39,656 nt of DNA from JAADEM01 sp965371855 (GCA_965371855.1 CBDUZZ010000041.1:1-39656); one strand, 5' to 3'; positions 16,118 to 25,135 are shown, counted from the first letter of the stretch. A program made the numbers and translations. The notes: generated by a model not told the origin, from the sequence alone.

Positions 16118-17389
16118 TTAAATGAGTTGTTTTCTAATAATTGTCTGGTCTCGCCCGGGGCCTACTGAAACAATTGATATTGGTACTCCTAATTCTTTTT
16201 CAAGATATGAGATGTAGTTTTTTAGTTCAACAGGAAACTCATCCTCTGAAGAGAGTTTTGTAAGGTCTTTCTTCCAACCTGAAATCTCCTTATATACGGG
16301 CTCAAGATTTTCAGGAAGTTCAAAGGGGAACTCATCAATAATTTCGTCACCTATTTTGTATGCCACAGCAACTTTAATAGTATCAAAACCACTTAACACA
16401 TCACTTTTTGTCATTATAAGTTGCGTAACTCCATTAATCATAACGGCATATTTTAGAGCAACCAGATCAATCCATCCGCAACGTCTGGGTCTGCCTGTTG
16501 TAGCACCAAACTCGTGGCCGGCTTTTCTGAGTTCATCACCTGTTTCGTCAAATAGTTCGGTAGGGAATGGACCACTGCCAACGCGCGTGCAGTATGCTTT
16601 AAATATACCGTAAACTTCACCTATCTTATTGGGAGAAATCCCCATACCGGTACATGCTCCGGCACAAACAGTATTTGAAGAGGTAACAAAAGGGTATGAA
16701 CCGAAATCAATGTCAAGCATTGTACCCTGAGCACCTTCAGCTAATATTTTTTTATCCTCACTGAGGTATTTATTGAGTTCGTGTTCGCTGTCTATTAAAT
16801 TTAACTTTCGTAAGCTTTCAATACTTTCAAGCAGGCCATTTTCAAAATCGTCAATGTTATAATCAAAATTATACATTTCAAGAAGTTGAAGATGTTTTTT
16901 CTTTAGAGCTTTATATTTCTTTTTAAAGTTATTAAGTATGTCACCAACTCTTAATCCGTTTCGGCCGGTTTTGTCCATGTATGCCGGACCTATCCCTTTA
17001 AGAGTTGACCCTATTTTGGTTTTCCCTTTGGAAGCTTCAGATGCAGCATCCAGAATACGATGAGTTGGTAATATCAGATGAGCCTTTTTTGAAATATATA
17101 AGTTTTTGGTAATGTCAAACCCTTTTTCTTTTAATTCGACTATCTCTTGTTTAAAAGTAATGGGGTCAAGAACAACACCATTACCAACAATATTGATTTT
17201 ATCAGAGTGAAATACTCCTGAAGGAATATTGTGCAGTACATGTTTTACATCTCCGAATTCCAAAGTGTGACCGGCGTTAGGGCCGCCCTGAAATCTGGTT
17301 ATCACATCATATTTGGGAGTAAGAACATCTACTACTTTGCCTTTTCCTTCATCGCCCCATTGTAGTCCTAATAATACATCAACTTTCAT
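16118..17389 (-). CDS. purA: Adenylosuccinate synthetase
   Basis: A 423-residue, full-length PurA. It joins IMP and aspartate with GTP to make adenylosuccinate, the first committed step to AMP, in the cytoplasm. The GTP-binding loop WGDEGKGK (11-18) includes Asp13, and His41 sits in GGPNAGHTL; both are the known catalytic pair. Other hallmarks are GIGPAYMDK, ILAEGAQGTMLDIDFG, GATTGRPRRCGWID and the C-terminal SVGPGRDQT. It begins with ATG at 17389. It sits between the lacI-type gene and an MFS gene, all on the minus strand, with long gaps on both sides, so it is probably transcribed alone. Confidence 0.98.
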   Translation of the reverse strand: MKVDVLLGLQWGDEGKGKVVDVLTPKYDVITRFQGGPNAGHTLEFGDVKHVLHNIPSGVFHSDKINIVGNGVVLDPITFKQEIVELKEKGFDITKNLYISKKAHLILPTHRILDAASEASKGKTKIGSTLKGIGPAYMDKTGRNGLRVGDILNNFKKKYKALKKKHLQLLEMYNFDYNIDDFENGLLESIESLRKLNLIDSEHELNKYLSEDKKILAEGAQGTMLDIDFGSYPFVTSSNTVCAGACTGMGISPNKIGEVYGIFKAYCTRVGSGPFPTELFDETGDELRKAGHEFGATTGRPRRCGWIDLVALKYAVMINGVTQLIMTKSDVLSGFDTIKVAVAYKIGDEIIDEFPFELPENLEPVYKEISGWKKDLTKLSSEDEFPVELKNYISYLEKELGVPISIVSVGPGRDQTIIRKQLI

Positions 17390-17402
17390 CTGTTTATGAA
17401 AT

Positions 17403-17427
17403 TAGCTATCAGCATTTAGCTATTAGC
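17403..17427. repeat. AGCTA-type degenerate intergenic repeat upstream of purA
   Basis: Repeated TAGCTAT/TTAGCTATTAGC units lie 14 bp upstream of the purA start. A similar stretch (CAGCTAATAGCTAACAGCTAA) sits 10 bp upstream of the exonuclease start at 23867-23887, in the opposite sense. No function is evident. Confidence 0.45.
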
Positions 17428-17515
17428 GGGTTTTAGTTGTTAATTATTTCTATTCATGTTATAATCCTTGTTATGAAACTATAAATGTTCAGGTTATGGA
17501 GTGTAATAACATGAA

Positions 17516-17549
17516 AAATCGGATTGTAGACAAGCCACAAATCCGATTT
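17516..17549 (-). terminator. Stem-loop between the MFS gene and purA
   Basis: AAATCGGATT (17516-17525) and AATCCGATTT (17540-17549) are exact reverse complements with a 14-nt loop. On the minus strand a T-rich run follows the stem, so it could end transcription of the MFS gene, about 190 nt after its stop. The rest of the 346-bp gap (17390-17735) is AT-rich, with no ORF and no other clear element apart from the AGCTA repeat. Confidence 0.55.
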
Positions 17550-17735
17550 GTAAAAATAGTTATTAAAAACGGTTTATGCCAGTTTGTAACTAAAAAAATG
17601 CATTCATGTATTATTATAAATCCCGGAATCTATTTTATCATTACTTTTCTGACAATAACTTGTTGAATCATTTATTCTGATGTAAATATTGTGTTTTTGT
17701 TTGGTCTGTCATAAGTTGTGCCAAACTTTGTGTAT

Positions 17736-18974
17736 TTAACGTCTTTTTGTAGTATAAGTATTTATTATAAATGCAGAAACAGCAAGGAATGATGATATTG
17801 ATAATAGGGCTATGCCTATATTAAAGTATTCTGCTATAACTCCAAATGTTAATGCAAACAATGAAGTTAAGATAGTTTTTAATAACGACTGTGCTGAAAT
17901 AACCGAGGTTAAAACCTCATTGGGTGAATTGTCTGCAACAAAACCCGTTAAGGCGGGCTTTCTGATATTTTCAGCAATGAAAATCCCTGTGAATGTTATT
18001 AGTGCCGGAATCCATAACTCTTTATAATATAATATTCCGGTAAGAATTCCGGAGATAAAACCTATGAACAGAGTTATGTTTGCAATGCTTGATTTGTGTT
18101 TTTGAGTGAACATTGATGATAATTGAGATGATCTAGAGGACGTTAAGCAAATGATAAAATAGAAGATTCCTATAAATAATCCGTTTTTTTTGTCAGCATC
18201 GATATAATACATTACCGGAATTAACATGGCAACATGAACCATTACAGGTTGTATATAATCTTTTACTGCTTTCAGAAATGCAGAGTGCGTTGCTGATGTG
18301 TTTATTATCTTTATTAGACCGGGTTGTTTAATTGTGCGAAAAAATGATTTAAGAGTTTCAATCAACCCAATGTTATATCTCTTATTTGTTTGCTTTGTTG
18401 TTTTATCCAGTATGTTGGGGTAAGAGATAATTAGCAGCAAGTTTAGTAAGTATGGAATTATCGAATAGATAAAAACAGAATTGTAGTTGGCACTAAAAAA
18501 CACTATTATACCTGCTATAAGAGAGGAGATAGCTGATCCTGCCTGTGACCAGGAACGGGTATAACCATAATATTTTATTTTGTGCTGTCCCCACTGTTTT
18601 AGTTTTAAATAGTCCATTATCATTCCTTTGTGAGTGCCGGAGCGAAAAGCATCGGCAATGCCGAAAAGAATAAATGCCAACATAAACAGCCATAATTCAT
18701 CGGCAATGTAGAATGTAACGAAAGAGAAAATGTATACAATGAAAGAGGCGATGAGGGATGTCTTTCTTCCATAAGTATCGGCAATAATACCGGAGGGTAA
18801 TTCAAAAATATTTATAGTTATCTCACGTATGGCATAGAGTAGCCCTATTTGTGAGTAGGGGAGTCCTTTGTCAACAAGAAATAGAATAAAAAAGGCATCG
18901 AAAAACCTCAGGTTCTTCAGGAATCCATACATACAAAACTTGTGATACTGAATATCTCTTTTGAAATCGCTCAT
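17736..18974 (-). CDS. MFS transporter of unknown substrate
   Basis: A 412-residue inner-membrane protein with about twelve hydrophobic helices. The MFS loop signature after helix 2 is visible as GIIADTYGRKTS, and DAFRSGTHKGMIMDYLK follows in the region of helices 4-5. This arrangement (early SQIGLLYAIREI, ELPSGIIADTYGRK, DAFRSGTHKG) is seen in MFS proteins often annotated as efflux pumps. The gene is monocistronic on the minus strand and divergent from the small gene at 19173. Nothing in the context indicates a substrate. The start ATG at 18974 is followed directly by a plausible cytoplasmic N-terminus. Confidence 0.85.
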   Translation of the reverse strand: MSDFKRDIQYHKFCMYGFLKNLRFFDAFFILFLVDKGLPYSQIGLLYAIREITINIFELPSGIIADTYGRKTSLIASFIVYIFSFVTFYIADELWLFMLAFILFGIADAFRSGTHKGMIMDYLKLKQWGQHKIKYYGYTRSWSQAGSAISSLIAGIIVFFSANYNSVFIYSIIPYLLNLLLIISYPNILDKTTKQTNKRYNIGLIETLKSFFRTIKQPGLIKIINTSATHSAFLKAVKDYIQPVMVHVAMLIPVMYYIDADKKNGLFIGIFYFIICLTSSRSSQLSSMFTQKHKSSIANITLFIGFISGILTGILYYKELWIPALITFTGIFIAENIRKPALTGFVADNSPNEVLTSVISAQSLLKTILTSLFALTFGVIAEYFNIGIALLSISSFLAVSAFIINTYTTKRR

Positions 18975-19172
18975 TTAAAGAACTAAAAAAGTAAAGGTTA
19001 AAATATTGTTTTTTCAATTATATATTTGGTGTGAGAAAGAGTATAAATATACTTTTTTTTAGTTAAATTCTACCAAAATAGTTCATTGCAGAATGGAATG
19101 TTTTAATACAAAATAGTTAATTGATTATATACAAAAGATAATTATCTTGTTGTTGTAAATAAAAAATATGAA

Positions 19173-19589
19173 ATGTTTCAACGAGATTTTATATTGCGCA
19201 TGATTGAAGAGATGGCAAAGTTTGTTACTCTTGTATTGAAAATGAAAAACACAGGTGAACAATCAAAGGCTTATAACGATGTGAAAAAGATGACGGAGAA
19301 GTTTACCGGACTTTCTTATGAAAGTTTGGTGAATGGAGATATTGGTGTTGATGATTTGAATATAAAAGAGGACGAACCCGTTGAATATGTAGATGCTAAA
19401 GGGCAATTTTTTCTTGTTGCAGGTGAATTATGCATAGATTTAAATAAACGGGCAGAAGCACAAAAACTTTTTGAAACAGCATTATATTTCTATAAAAATG
19501 CAGAAAGCATGTTTGATACATTCTCATTTCAGCGTCAGGTTGATATCTCAAAAATTAAGGAGTATCTTAGCTTAATGGGTGCGCCATGA
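19173..19589 (+). CDS. Small helical protein, DUF6483-like
   Basis: A 138-residue cytoplasmic protein, predicted mostly helical and without signal peptide or membrane segment. It opens with MFQRDFILRMIEEMAKFVTLV, which resembles the N-terminus of DUF6483-type proteins, and the second half (LCIDLNKRAEAQKLFETALYFYKNAES) looks like a single TPR-like helical hairpin. I do not recognise a function. It stands alone between the divergent MFS gene and the convergent TPR gene. The start ATG at 19173 fits the conserved opening. Confidence 0.7.
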   Translation: MFQRDFILRMIEEMAKFVTLVLKMKNTGEQSKAYNDVKKMTEKFTGLSYESLVNGDIGVDDLNIKEDEPVEYVDAKGQFFLVAGELCIDLNKRAEAQKLFETALYFYKNAESMFDTFSFQRQVDISKIKEYLSLMGAP

Positions 19590-19635
19590 TGGTTGTGGAA
19601 CTTGTGATGTGCGATATACAATGGTTGTTAGTTGT

Positions 19636-20922
19636 TTAATTTGTTGCTGAATTGAAAAAATTATCTTCCTTAATTTTCGTTATTCTGCGTTCTGCGTACT
19701 TTTTTAGATTTATGGCATACCTCTCTTTCCCTTTTTTTGTATCTAATTTTTCAGGTAATGAAGAGATGAATTTTTCATAATACTTTAGCGCAACTTTATT
19801 ATTTTTCAATTCCAGATCGTAAATGGTAGCTATGTTTAGAATGTATTGAACTTGCTTGGGGTCGTAATTTAAAGCTTTTTTATAGTTGTCAATAGCCAAG
19901 TTAAATTCTTGTGATTTGTGATAGATATTTGCCATGCTGTAATGAATTTTCTCCATAACATTGGACGGGGGAAGTAGTAACTCTATTGCGTCTTTCAGAT
20001 ATGGTAGCCCGTCTTCCGGCACAGGTAACATGCTGAGTGAAGCTCCAAGGTAATAATTTACAATTGCATCATCAGGTTTCCACTCTAAAGCTTTTTTTAA
20101 ATAATTTGCAGCTTCTATAAAATCATCTTTCTTGTAATATGAAATTCCTAGAATTCTTTGAGTAATAAAAGAGTTATCGCCAAGTTTTTCAAGCTTTGTC
20201 ATTACTATTATTGCATTCCTATACTGATTAACCCTAAAATATACACTACCTTTAAGACTGAGGAATCTTTTATTTTCAGGTGAGTATTTTAAAATAGTGT
20301 CACATACGTTTAAACTTTTTCTGTATGTTTTACTTGAAGAGTACAAGCGTGCTAAACGGTACGCAACAACCTGATTGGTGGGGTATCTGTTGAACAGAAG
20401 GCTGTAATGTTTTATTGCTTTAGATGTGCTGTCAATTTTAGTGTAATTTTCCGCTAACCGTTTATTTATTTCAAAATTTAGGGTGTCTGTTTTATAGCGT
20501 TCATTTAATATTTCGATGGCATCTAAATACTCTTTGTTAAAAGTAAGAATGTCAACATACCTGATAAAGTTTGCATAGTTATTCTGGTTTTTTTCAAATA
20601 TGGTTTTTATCAGAGGAAGTGCCATGTCGTAATTGCCTGTTTCAAAATAGAGTGCTGGCAGAAGCTTTTTAATATCTTTATTTCCATCGGCTTTTGTGTT
20701 TTCTATTAGTTTTATTGCATCAATCGGATGTCCTGTCTGTTTGTAGCTGACAGCTAATGTTATAATTTCATTCTCTGTTAAGTGTGGTTTGTTTTTTAAT
20801 TGTGAAATTATAGTCGAATATTCTTCCTGAATCAATAGTTGATTCAATGAGGATTGTTGTGCCTGAAGTTGTTGTAAAGTAATTGTGAGAATGAGTACAA
20901 TAAATGCAGATAGGTTTTTCAT
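19636..20922 (-). CDS. Exported tetratricopeptide-repeat protein
   Basis: A 428-residue protein with a signal peptide (about 1-22, LILTITLQQLQAQ) and at least seven TPR-like helical pairs across the rest. Examples are NYDMALPLIKTIFEKNQNN, YLKKALEWKPDDAIVNYYLG and NLAIDNYKKALNYDPKQVQYI. There is no lipobox, membrane helix or enzyme domain. TPR arrays bind other proteins, so a periplasmic scaffold or assembly role is likely, but the partner is unknown. It is monocistronic on the minus strand, convergent with the DUF6483-like gene (46-bp gap). Confidence 0.85.
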   Translation of the reverse strand: MKNLSAFIVLILTITLQQLQAQQSSLNQLLIQEEYSTIISQLKNKPHLTENEIITLAVSYKQTGHPIDAIKLIENTKADGNKDIKKLLPALYFETGNYDMALPLIKTIFEKNQNNYANFIRYVDILTFNKEYLDAIEILNERYKTDTLNFEINKRLAENYTKIDSTSKAIKHYSLLFNRYPTNQVVAYRLARLYSSSKTYRKSLNVCDTILKYSPENKRFLSLKGSVYFRVNQYRNAIIVMTKLEKLGDNSFITQRILGISYYKKDDFIEAANYLKKALEWKPDDAIVNYYLGASLSMLPVPEDGLPYLKDAIELLLPPSNVMEKIHYSMANIYHKSQEFNLAIDNYKKALNYDPKQVQYILNIATIYDLELKNNKVALKYYEKFISSLPEKLDTKKGKERYAINLKKYAERRITKIKEDNFFNSATN

Positions 20923-21009
20923 TGTTAAATATGTTTATGTCAAAGTTCTGAACGTTGTAATAAAATAGGACAAACAAATATACAACTAAAAAGTTAGTTT
21001 ACGAATTTT

Positions 21010-21354
21010 TTGTCATTACTTAAGCTTTACGGACTTGAAGATCCGGTAATGCCTGGTATTGGTGAGTTCTCTAATGAGGATTTGCAGGCCTTATATAATC
21101 AGTTAATGGAGCAAGGAAGTGCTTCTCTGGTTGCCGCACTTATCGTAGCTGCCACCATTGAAGAAGTTGATATTCTGGATCTGTATGAGCGTATGGAACA
21201 AACTGAAAACACAACTATATTAAAAGTTTACTCTTCGCTTGAAAAAGGTTCAGAGGCTCACTTGAGAGCTTTTGTTTATCAATTAGAATGAAACGATTAT
21301 GATTATGAACCGCAATTTCTTACACAGGAACAGTTTGATACAATCTTGGAATGA
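21010..21354 (+). pseudogene. Broken DUF2202 (ferritin-like) gene
   Basis: The frame from a TTG at 21010 encodes the C-terminal half of a DUF2202 protein: YGLEDPVMPGIGEFSNEDLQ, then TIEEVDILDL and GSEAHLRAFVYQLE. The N-terminal half, which in this family carries the metal-binding Glu/His helices, is missing; an in-frame TAG at 20995-20997 closes the frame upstream and no good start exists. A TGA at 21289-21291 interrupts the frame, yet the same frame continues with NDYDYEPQFLTQEQFDTILE and a normal stop at 21354, which is the expected family C-terminus. So the gene has lost its 5' half and gained a nonsense codon. It is convergent with the superoxide dismutase gene. Confidence 0.8.
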
Positions 21355-21378
21355 AATTAATCATAAATCGTAAGCACC

Positions 21379-22122
21379 CTATTCTTTTCGACTATCTTTC
21401 AAAGCATTTATAAATCGTTCGTTTACTGTGTTCCAGTTAATGATATTCCAGAAGTTGTTGATGTAGTCGGCTCTCCTGTTTTGATATTTAAGGTAGTAGG
21501 CATGTTCCCAAATATCAATGGTTAACAAAGGGATTCCCCTGTTTTCCACAATATTCATAAGCGGATTGTCCTGGTTAGAAGTTGATACAATTTCCAACTC
21601 CCTGTTTTTGTTGAGAATCAACCACGTCCATCCACTCCCAAAGAGTGTTTTGGCCGAATTGTTAAATTCAATTTTGAATTCATCAAGTGATTTAAAGTAT
21701 TTAATTATTTTACTTAATAATCTGGCAGAAGGCTGTCCACTAACAGGACTCAGGTTTTCCCAATAAAGTAAATGATTATAATAACCTCCACCATTGTTTT
21801 TTATTGCTTCGCTGTATGATGACACAGATGAGAATATTTTGTGCATTGGCACCTTTTCCAGTTCTGTTCCTTTAATTGCATTTGAGAATTTTCTGAAGTA
21901 GCCTCGATGATGTTTATCGTAGTGTATTTCAACTGTACGTGCATCAATATAAGGTTCAAGGGCATCATAAGCAAAAGGCAAAACAGGGAAATAATGACCC
22001 GATATCTTATTAGATTGTAAATCATCATTACCAGTTGATTTTTTAGTTGTTTTAGGTGTTCCTGGAACACAGGCGGAAAGAGCTCCCAGGCCTACTAAAC
22101 CAATAAATCCTCGTCTGTGCAT
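21379..22122 (-). CDS. Lipoprotein Fe/Mn superoxide dismutase
   Basis: A 247-residue Fe/Mn-type superoxide dismutase that converts superoxide to peroxide and oxygen. The metal ligands are all present: His67 (EIHYDKHHRGY), His117 (YYNHLLYW), Asp203 and His207 (TIDIWEHAYYLKYQ). Unusually, it begins MHRRGFIGLVGLGALSAC, a short twin-arginine-like stretch with a lipobox ending at Cys18, followed by a Thr/Lys/Ser linker of about 25 residues. It is therefore predicted to be a lipid-anchored, extracytoplasmic enzyme rather than the usual cytoplasmic SodA/B. GSGWTWLILN, a family signature, is intact. Its convergent neighbour is a broken ferritin-like DUF2202 gene. Confidence 0.93.
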   Translation of the reverse strand: MHRRGFIGLVGLGALSACVPGTPKTTKKSTGNDDLQSNKISGHYFPVLPFAYDALEPYIDARTVEIHYDKHHRGYFRKFSNAIKGTELEKVPMHKIFSSVSSYSEAIKNNGGGYYNHLLYWENLSPVSGQPSARLLSKIIKYFKSLDEFKIEFNNSAKTLFGSGWTWLILNKNRELEIVSTSNQDNPLMNIVENRGIPLLTIDIWEHAYYLKYQNRRADYINNFWNIINWNTVNERFINALKDSRKE

Positions 22123-22294
22123 AGTTGTATGTTTTATGTTGTTATACAGAGTTTAATCTTATATATAACAATGAATAGATGTCAATGTTCATTCAAATGT
22201 TTATTTTTATATAGATATAAATTTAAGCTTGTTTTTTTATTTTTCAAAAAATGTGTTTCTTTAAACTTCCATAAATATAATAATTGATATAAAG

Positions 22295-23830
22295 ATGAGG
22301 GTATTTGCTGTTGTTTTACTTTTATTGGGTTTAATGTCATTTAGTGCAAAAGATTATGAAAAGCGAGGTGACAGATATTTAAAAGTGTATAATTACGAAA
22401 GAGCATTAAAAGAGTATCTCAGAGTTTATAAAAAAGAAAAAAATAATCCTGAAATACTTTTTAAAATTGCTTATTGTTATCTGAATGGTAATCAATTAAA
22501 AGGTCAGGCTATTCCTTATCTCGAAAAACTCGAAAAGCTCAAGCCTAAAAATAAGGAGGTTTTATATGATCTGGCCAAAGCTCATTTTCATGCCCATCAT
22601 TTTGATATTGCATTAGATTATTTGGATAAATATGTGAAACAAACGGCCGAAGTAAGAGTAGAAAACAGTGAACCTGTAGCTCGCTTAAGGCAATACATTA
22701 AAAATGCAAAAGAATATACAACTGAACCGGCAATAGTTGACATTATAAACTTAGGGGATAAAATAAATACATCACGGTCAGAATTAAGCCCGTTTGTCAC
22801 TTCCGGTGAATCCACATTGTTTTATTCATCAGATAAAAGATATAGTACTTATGGCGGAATCTATTATTTTAATGTTTGTGTTTCTGAAATGGAGGATGAT
22901 GGTTGGGGGAAATATAAAATGATTGGCTCTACTTTAAATTCAGGGTTTGATGAAATTATTGCCGGTATTAATCCTTACGGTGATGAAGTTTTTGTATTTC
23001 ATAACAGGTATGGTGATGAGGTAATATCATATTCGAAGTATAAAGGAAATCATAAGTTTGATCTTATGTCCGATTTTGGTTATCCTATCGACATGAAAGG
23101 GGGAGAGTATGGGGTTTGTATGACAGAGAGTGGAGATACGCTTTTTTATGCTGCTGAAGGTGAGGATGGCTCTACAGATCTTTTTTATGCAATGAAACTG
23201 CCAACAGGAGAGTGGGGGAGGTCACGTTTGTTGCCCGGGAAAATAAATAGTGAATTTGATGAAAACTTTCCGGTTTTTATGCCTGATGAAAGACGAATCT
23301 ATTTTTCAAGTAATAATAGTGCCTCTATGGGAGGGTATGATCTGTTTTACTCCACACAGGATAGTGTTACCGGGGAGTGGAGTGAACCTGTGAATTTGGG
23401 CTATCCAATTAATGATACGTATGATAACTATTCCATATCATGGGTGAAAGGCAAACGAATAGGTTATATTTCTGCAATACGTCCTGAAGGTTTTGGTAAC
23501 AGGGATATTTATAAGGTGGTATATGTAACAAAAGACCCTTCAAATGTGATTTATCGGTGTTCGCTTAAAGTGCAAGCTGACAGTGGGCTGGTAGAGCCCT
23601 GGTTCAGTCCGGAAATAAATGTTTATGATACACTACAGTTGAAGGTAGGAACATATACAGCAACTATGGATTCAGCAAGGTTTATTCTCGCGCTGCCTCC
23701 GGGTGATTATTATTTGAAAATAGATGCTCCGGAGATTAATTCTTTTGTTGATACAATTACTGTTCCTGAAAAGTTATACAAGGCTGTGCCGCGTGAAAAA
23801 ATGTATATCTTAACTCAACCTGAAAAGTAG
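22295..23830 (+). CDS. Exported TPR plus WD40-like (PD40) beta-propeller protein
   Basis: A 511-residue protein with a signal peptide (about 1-18). TPR-like repeats follow at about 20-135 (DYEKRGDRYLKVYNYERALK, NKEVLYDLAKAHFHAHHFDI). A WD40-like/PD40 beta-propeller spans about 155-400, with typical blades SPFVTSGESTLFYSSDKR, FPVFMPDERRIYFSSNN and GGYDLFYSTQD. A C-terminal beta domain closes the protein. This order matches the PorE/OmpA-type envelope proteins of Bacteroidetes, but here the usual C-terminal OmpA peptidoglycan-binding domain is absent. The role is probably in envelope or secretion-apparatus assembly; the exact function is unknown. The gene is 67 bp upstream of the exonuclease gene and may share its transcript. 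Confidence 0.85.
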   Translation: MRVFAVVLLLLGLMSFSAKDYEKRGDRYLKVYNYERALKEYLRVYKKEKNNPEILFKIAYCYLNGNQLKGQAIPYLEKLEKLKPKNKEVLYDLAKAHFHAHHFDIALDYLDKYVKQTAEVRVENSEPVARLRQYIKNAKEYTTEPAIVDIINLGDKINTSRSELSPFVTSGESTLFYSSDKRYSTYGGIYYFNVCVSEMEDDGWGKYKMIGSTLNSGFDEIIAGINPYGDEVFVFHNRYGDEVISYSKYKGNHKFDLMSDFGYPIDMKGGEYGVCMTESGDTLFYAAEGEDGSTDLFYAMKLPTGEWGRSRLLPGKINSEFDENFPVFMPDERRIYFSSNNSASMGGYDLFYSTQDSVTGEWSEPVNLGYPINDTYDNYSISWVKGKRIGYISAIRPEGFGNRDIYKVVYVTKDPSNVIYRCSLKVQADSGLVEPWFSPEINVYDTLQLKVGTYTATMDSARFILALPPGDYYLKIDAPEINSFVDTITVPEKLYKAVPREKMYILTQPEK

Positions 23831-23866
23831 TTATTTGCTTATTTTATTTATTTGATTAAGAAACAA

Positions 23867-23887
23867 CAGCTAATAGCTAACAGCTAA
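23867..23887. repeat. AGCTAA-type repeat just upstream of the exonuclease gene
   Basis: Three imperfect copies of CAGCTAA/TAGCTAA in tandem end 10 bp before the ATG at 23898. It is the reverse-sense relative of the stretch upstream of purA (17403-17427). Confidence 0.5.
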
Positions 23888-23897
23888 ATATAAAGAT

Positions 23898-24668
23898 ATG
23901 AAATTAAATTTAAAGAACCCGATAGTTTTTTTTGATCTTGAAGCAACAGGATTGAATATTGCGGAGGACAGGATTGTAGAGGTCTCATTGTTGAAAGTGA
24001 ATGCTGACGGAACTGAGGAGCTGAAGACCTATCGGGTAAATCCGGAGGTACACATACCAAAGAAAACGACAGATATTCACGGAATAACAGATGAAGATAT
24101 TAAGGATGCTCCTACTTTTAAGGAGATAGCTCATGAGATTACATCTTTTATTAAAGGTTGTGACTTGGGTGGTTATAACTCTAATAAGTTTGATATCCCT
24201 CTGTTGGCTGAGGAGTTTATACGTGCAGATGTTGATATAGATTTGAAAAAAAGGAAGTTTGTTGATGTTCAAACTATCTTCTTTAAAATGGAGAAAAGGG
24301 ATTTGAAATCTGCATATAAGTTTTACCTGGATAAAAATCTGGAAAATTCACACTCTGCCGAAGCTGATACTATTGCAACTTATGAGATATTAAAAGCACA
24401 ACTTGACCGGTATGAGCCTGATCTTAAAAATGAGATTGAATATCTGTCAGGGTTCTCTGCTTTTAACAAAAATGCTGATTTTATTGGAAGGATAATTTTC
24501 AATGATAAGAATGAAGAGGTTTTTAATTTCGGCAAATATAAAGGGAAAAAAGTTGAAGATGTATTAGATAAAGATCCTGGATATTTCGGCTGGATGATGA
24601 ATGGAGACTTTCCCCTTTACACAAAAAAGGTTTTGACAAATATTAAGCTGAGGAAGTTAAAGGGCTGA
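23898..24668 (+). CDS. DEDDh 3'-5' exonuclease with C-terminal DUF3820-like domain
   Basis: A 256-residue cytoplasmic exonuclease of the DnaQ/RNase T fold. The DEDDh residues are Asp13 and Glu15 (FFDLEATG), Asp99 (SNKFDIPLL), and His152 and Asp157 (SHSAEADTIAT). They coordinate two metal ions for 3'-end trimming of DNA or RNA. After about residue 195 comes a small domain with VFNFGKYKGKKVEDVLDKDPGYFGWMM, of the DUF3820/QSregVF type that often follows such nuclease domains. It is not the polymerase III epsilon subunit by context, since no polymerase-binding region is obvious. A repair or nucleotide-pool role is likely. Confidence 0.9.
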   Translation: MKLNLKNPIVFFDLEATGLNIAEDRIVEVSLLKVNADGTEELKTYRVNPEVHIPKKTTDIHGITDEDIKDAPTFKEIAHEITSFIKGCDLGGYNSNKFDIPLLAEEFIRADVDIDLKKRKFVDVQTIFFKMEKRDLKSAYKFYLDKNLENSHSAEADTIATYEILKAQLDRYEPDLKNEIEYLSGFSAFNKNADFIGRIIFNDKNEEVFNFGKYKGKKVEDVLDKDPGYFGWMMNGDFPLYTKKVLTNIKLRKLKG

Positions 24669-24722
24669 TTTATTGATTCGCAGATGTGATAATTTGCTAA
24701 TGAAAATGTAAAATTTGAAGTT

Positions 24723-25073
24723 GTGAAAAGGAATGAAATTTTGGAATTGAGTTTTGAATTTGCTTTGCAGATAATGGAGTATTGTGAACAACTTGAAGAG
24801 AATCGAAGATACGTTATTGCAAATCAACTATTGAAATCAGGCACATCAGTGGGTGCAAATATAAGAGAAGCCCAAAATGCAGAAAGCAATGCAGATTTTG
24901 TTCATAAACTGAAAATTGCAGCTAAAGAAGCCGAAGAGACAGAATATTGGTTGTTGTTGTGCAATAAATCATCAAACTATCCTTCTGCTGAAGGACTACT
25001 GTCCAAATTGATAAGCATCAAAAAGTTATTGAGTTCTATTATCTCGACTATCAAAAAGAAAGAAAAACATTAG
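24723..25073 (+). CDS. Four-helix-bundle protein of the S23/IVP family
   Basis: A 116-residue, all-helical protein of the four-helix-bundle family named after ORFs in 23S rRNA intervening sequences. The hallmark is LLKSGTSVGANIREAQNAES, followed by FVHKLKIAAKEAEETEYWLLL. It uses a GTG start at 24723, 54 bp after the exonuclease stop. There is no rRNA in the window, so this is a free-standing copy, as is common in Bacteroidetes. Family members form homopentamers; their function is not settled. The flanking sequence is low-complexity (24682-24720 and 25074-25135), which suggests the gene may be a recent arrival. Confidence 0.9.
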   Translation: MKRNEILELSFEFALQIMEYCEQLEENRRYVIANQLLKSGTSVGANIREAQNAESNADFVHKLKIAAKEAEETEYWLLLCNKSSNYPSAEGLLSKLISIKKLLSSIISTIKKKEKH

Positions 25074-25135
25074 AATCTAAATTTTTGACTATATATCATC
25101 ACATCAACACATTATCATATCAACACAATAATATC

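Noticed and set aside
24723..25073. rRNA intervening sequence
   Set aside because: The S23/IVP-type protein is present but there is no flanking 23S rRNA sequence.
25085..25135. Upstream extension of the FAH-family protein
   Set aside because: The added 17 residues come from a repetitive stretch and precede the conserved family opening at the ATG at 25136.
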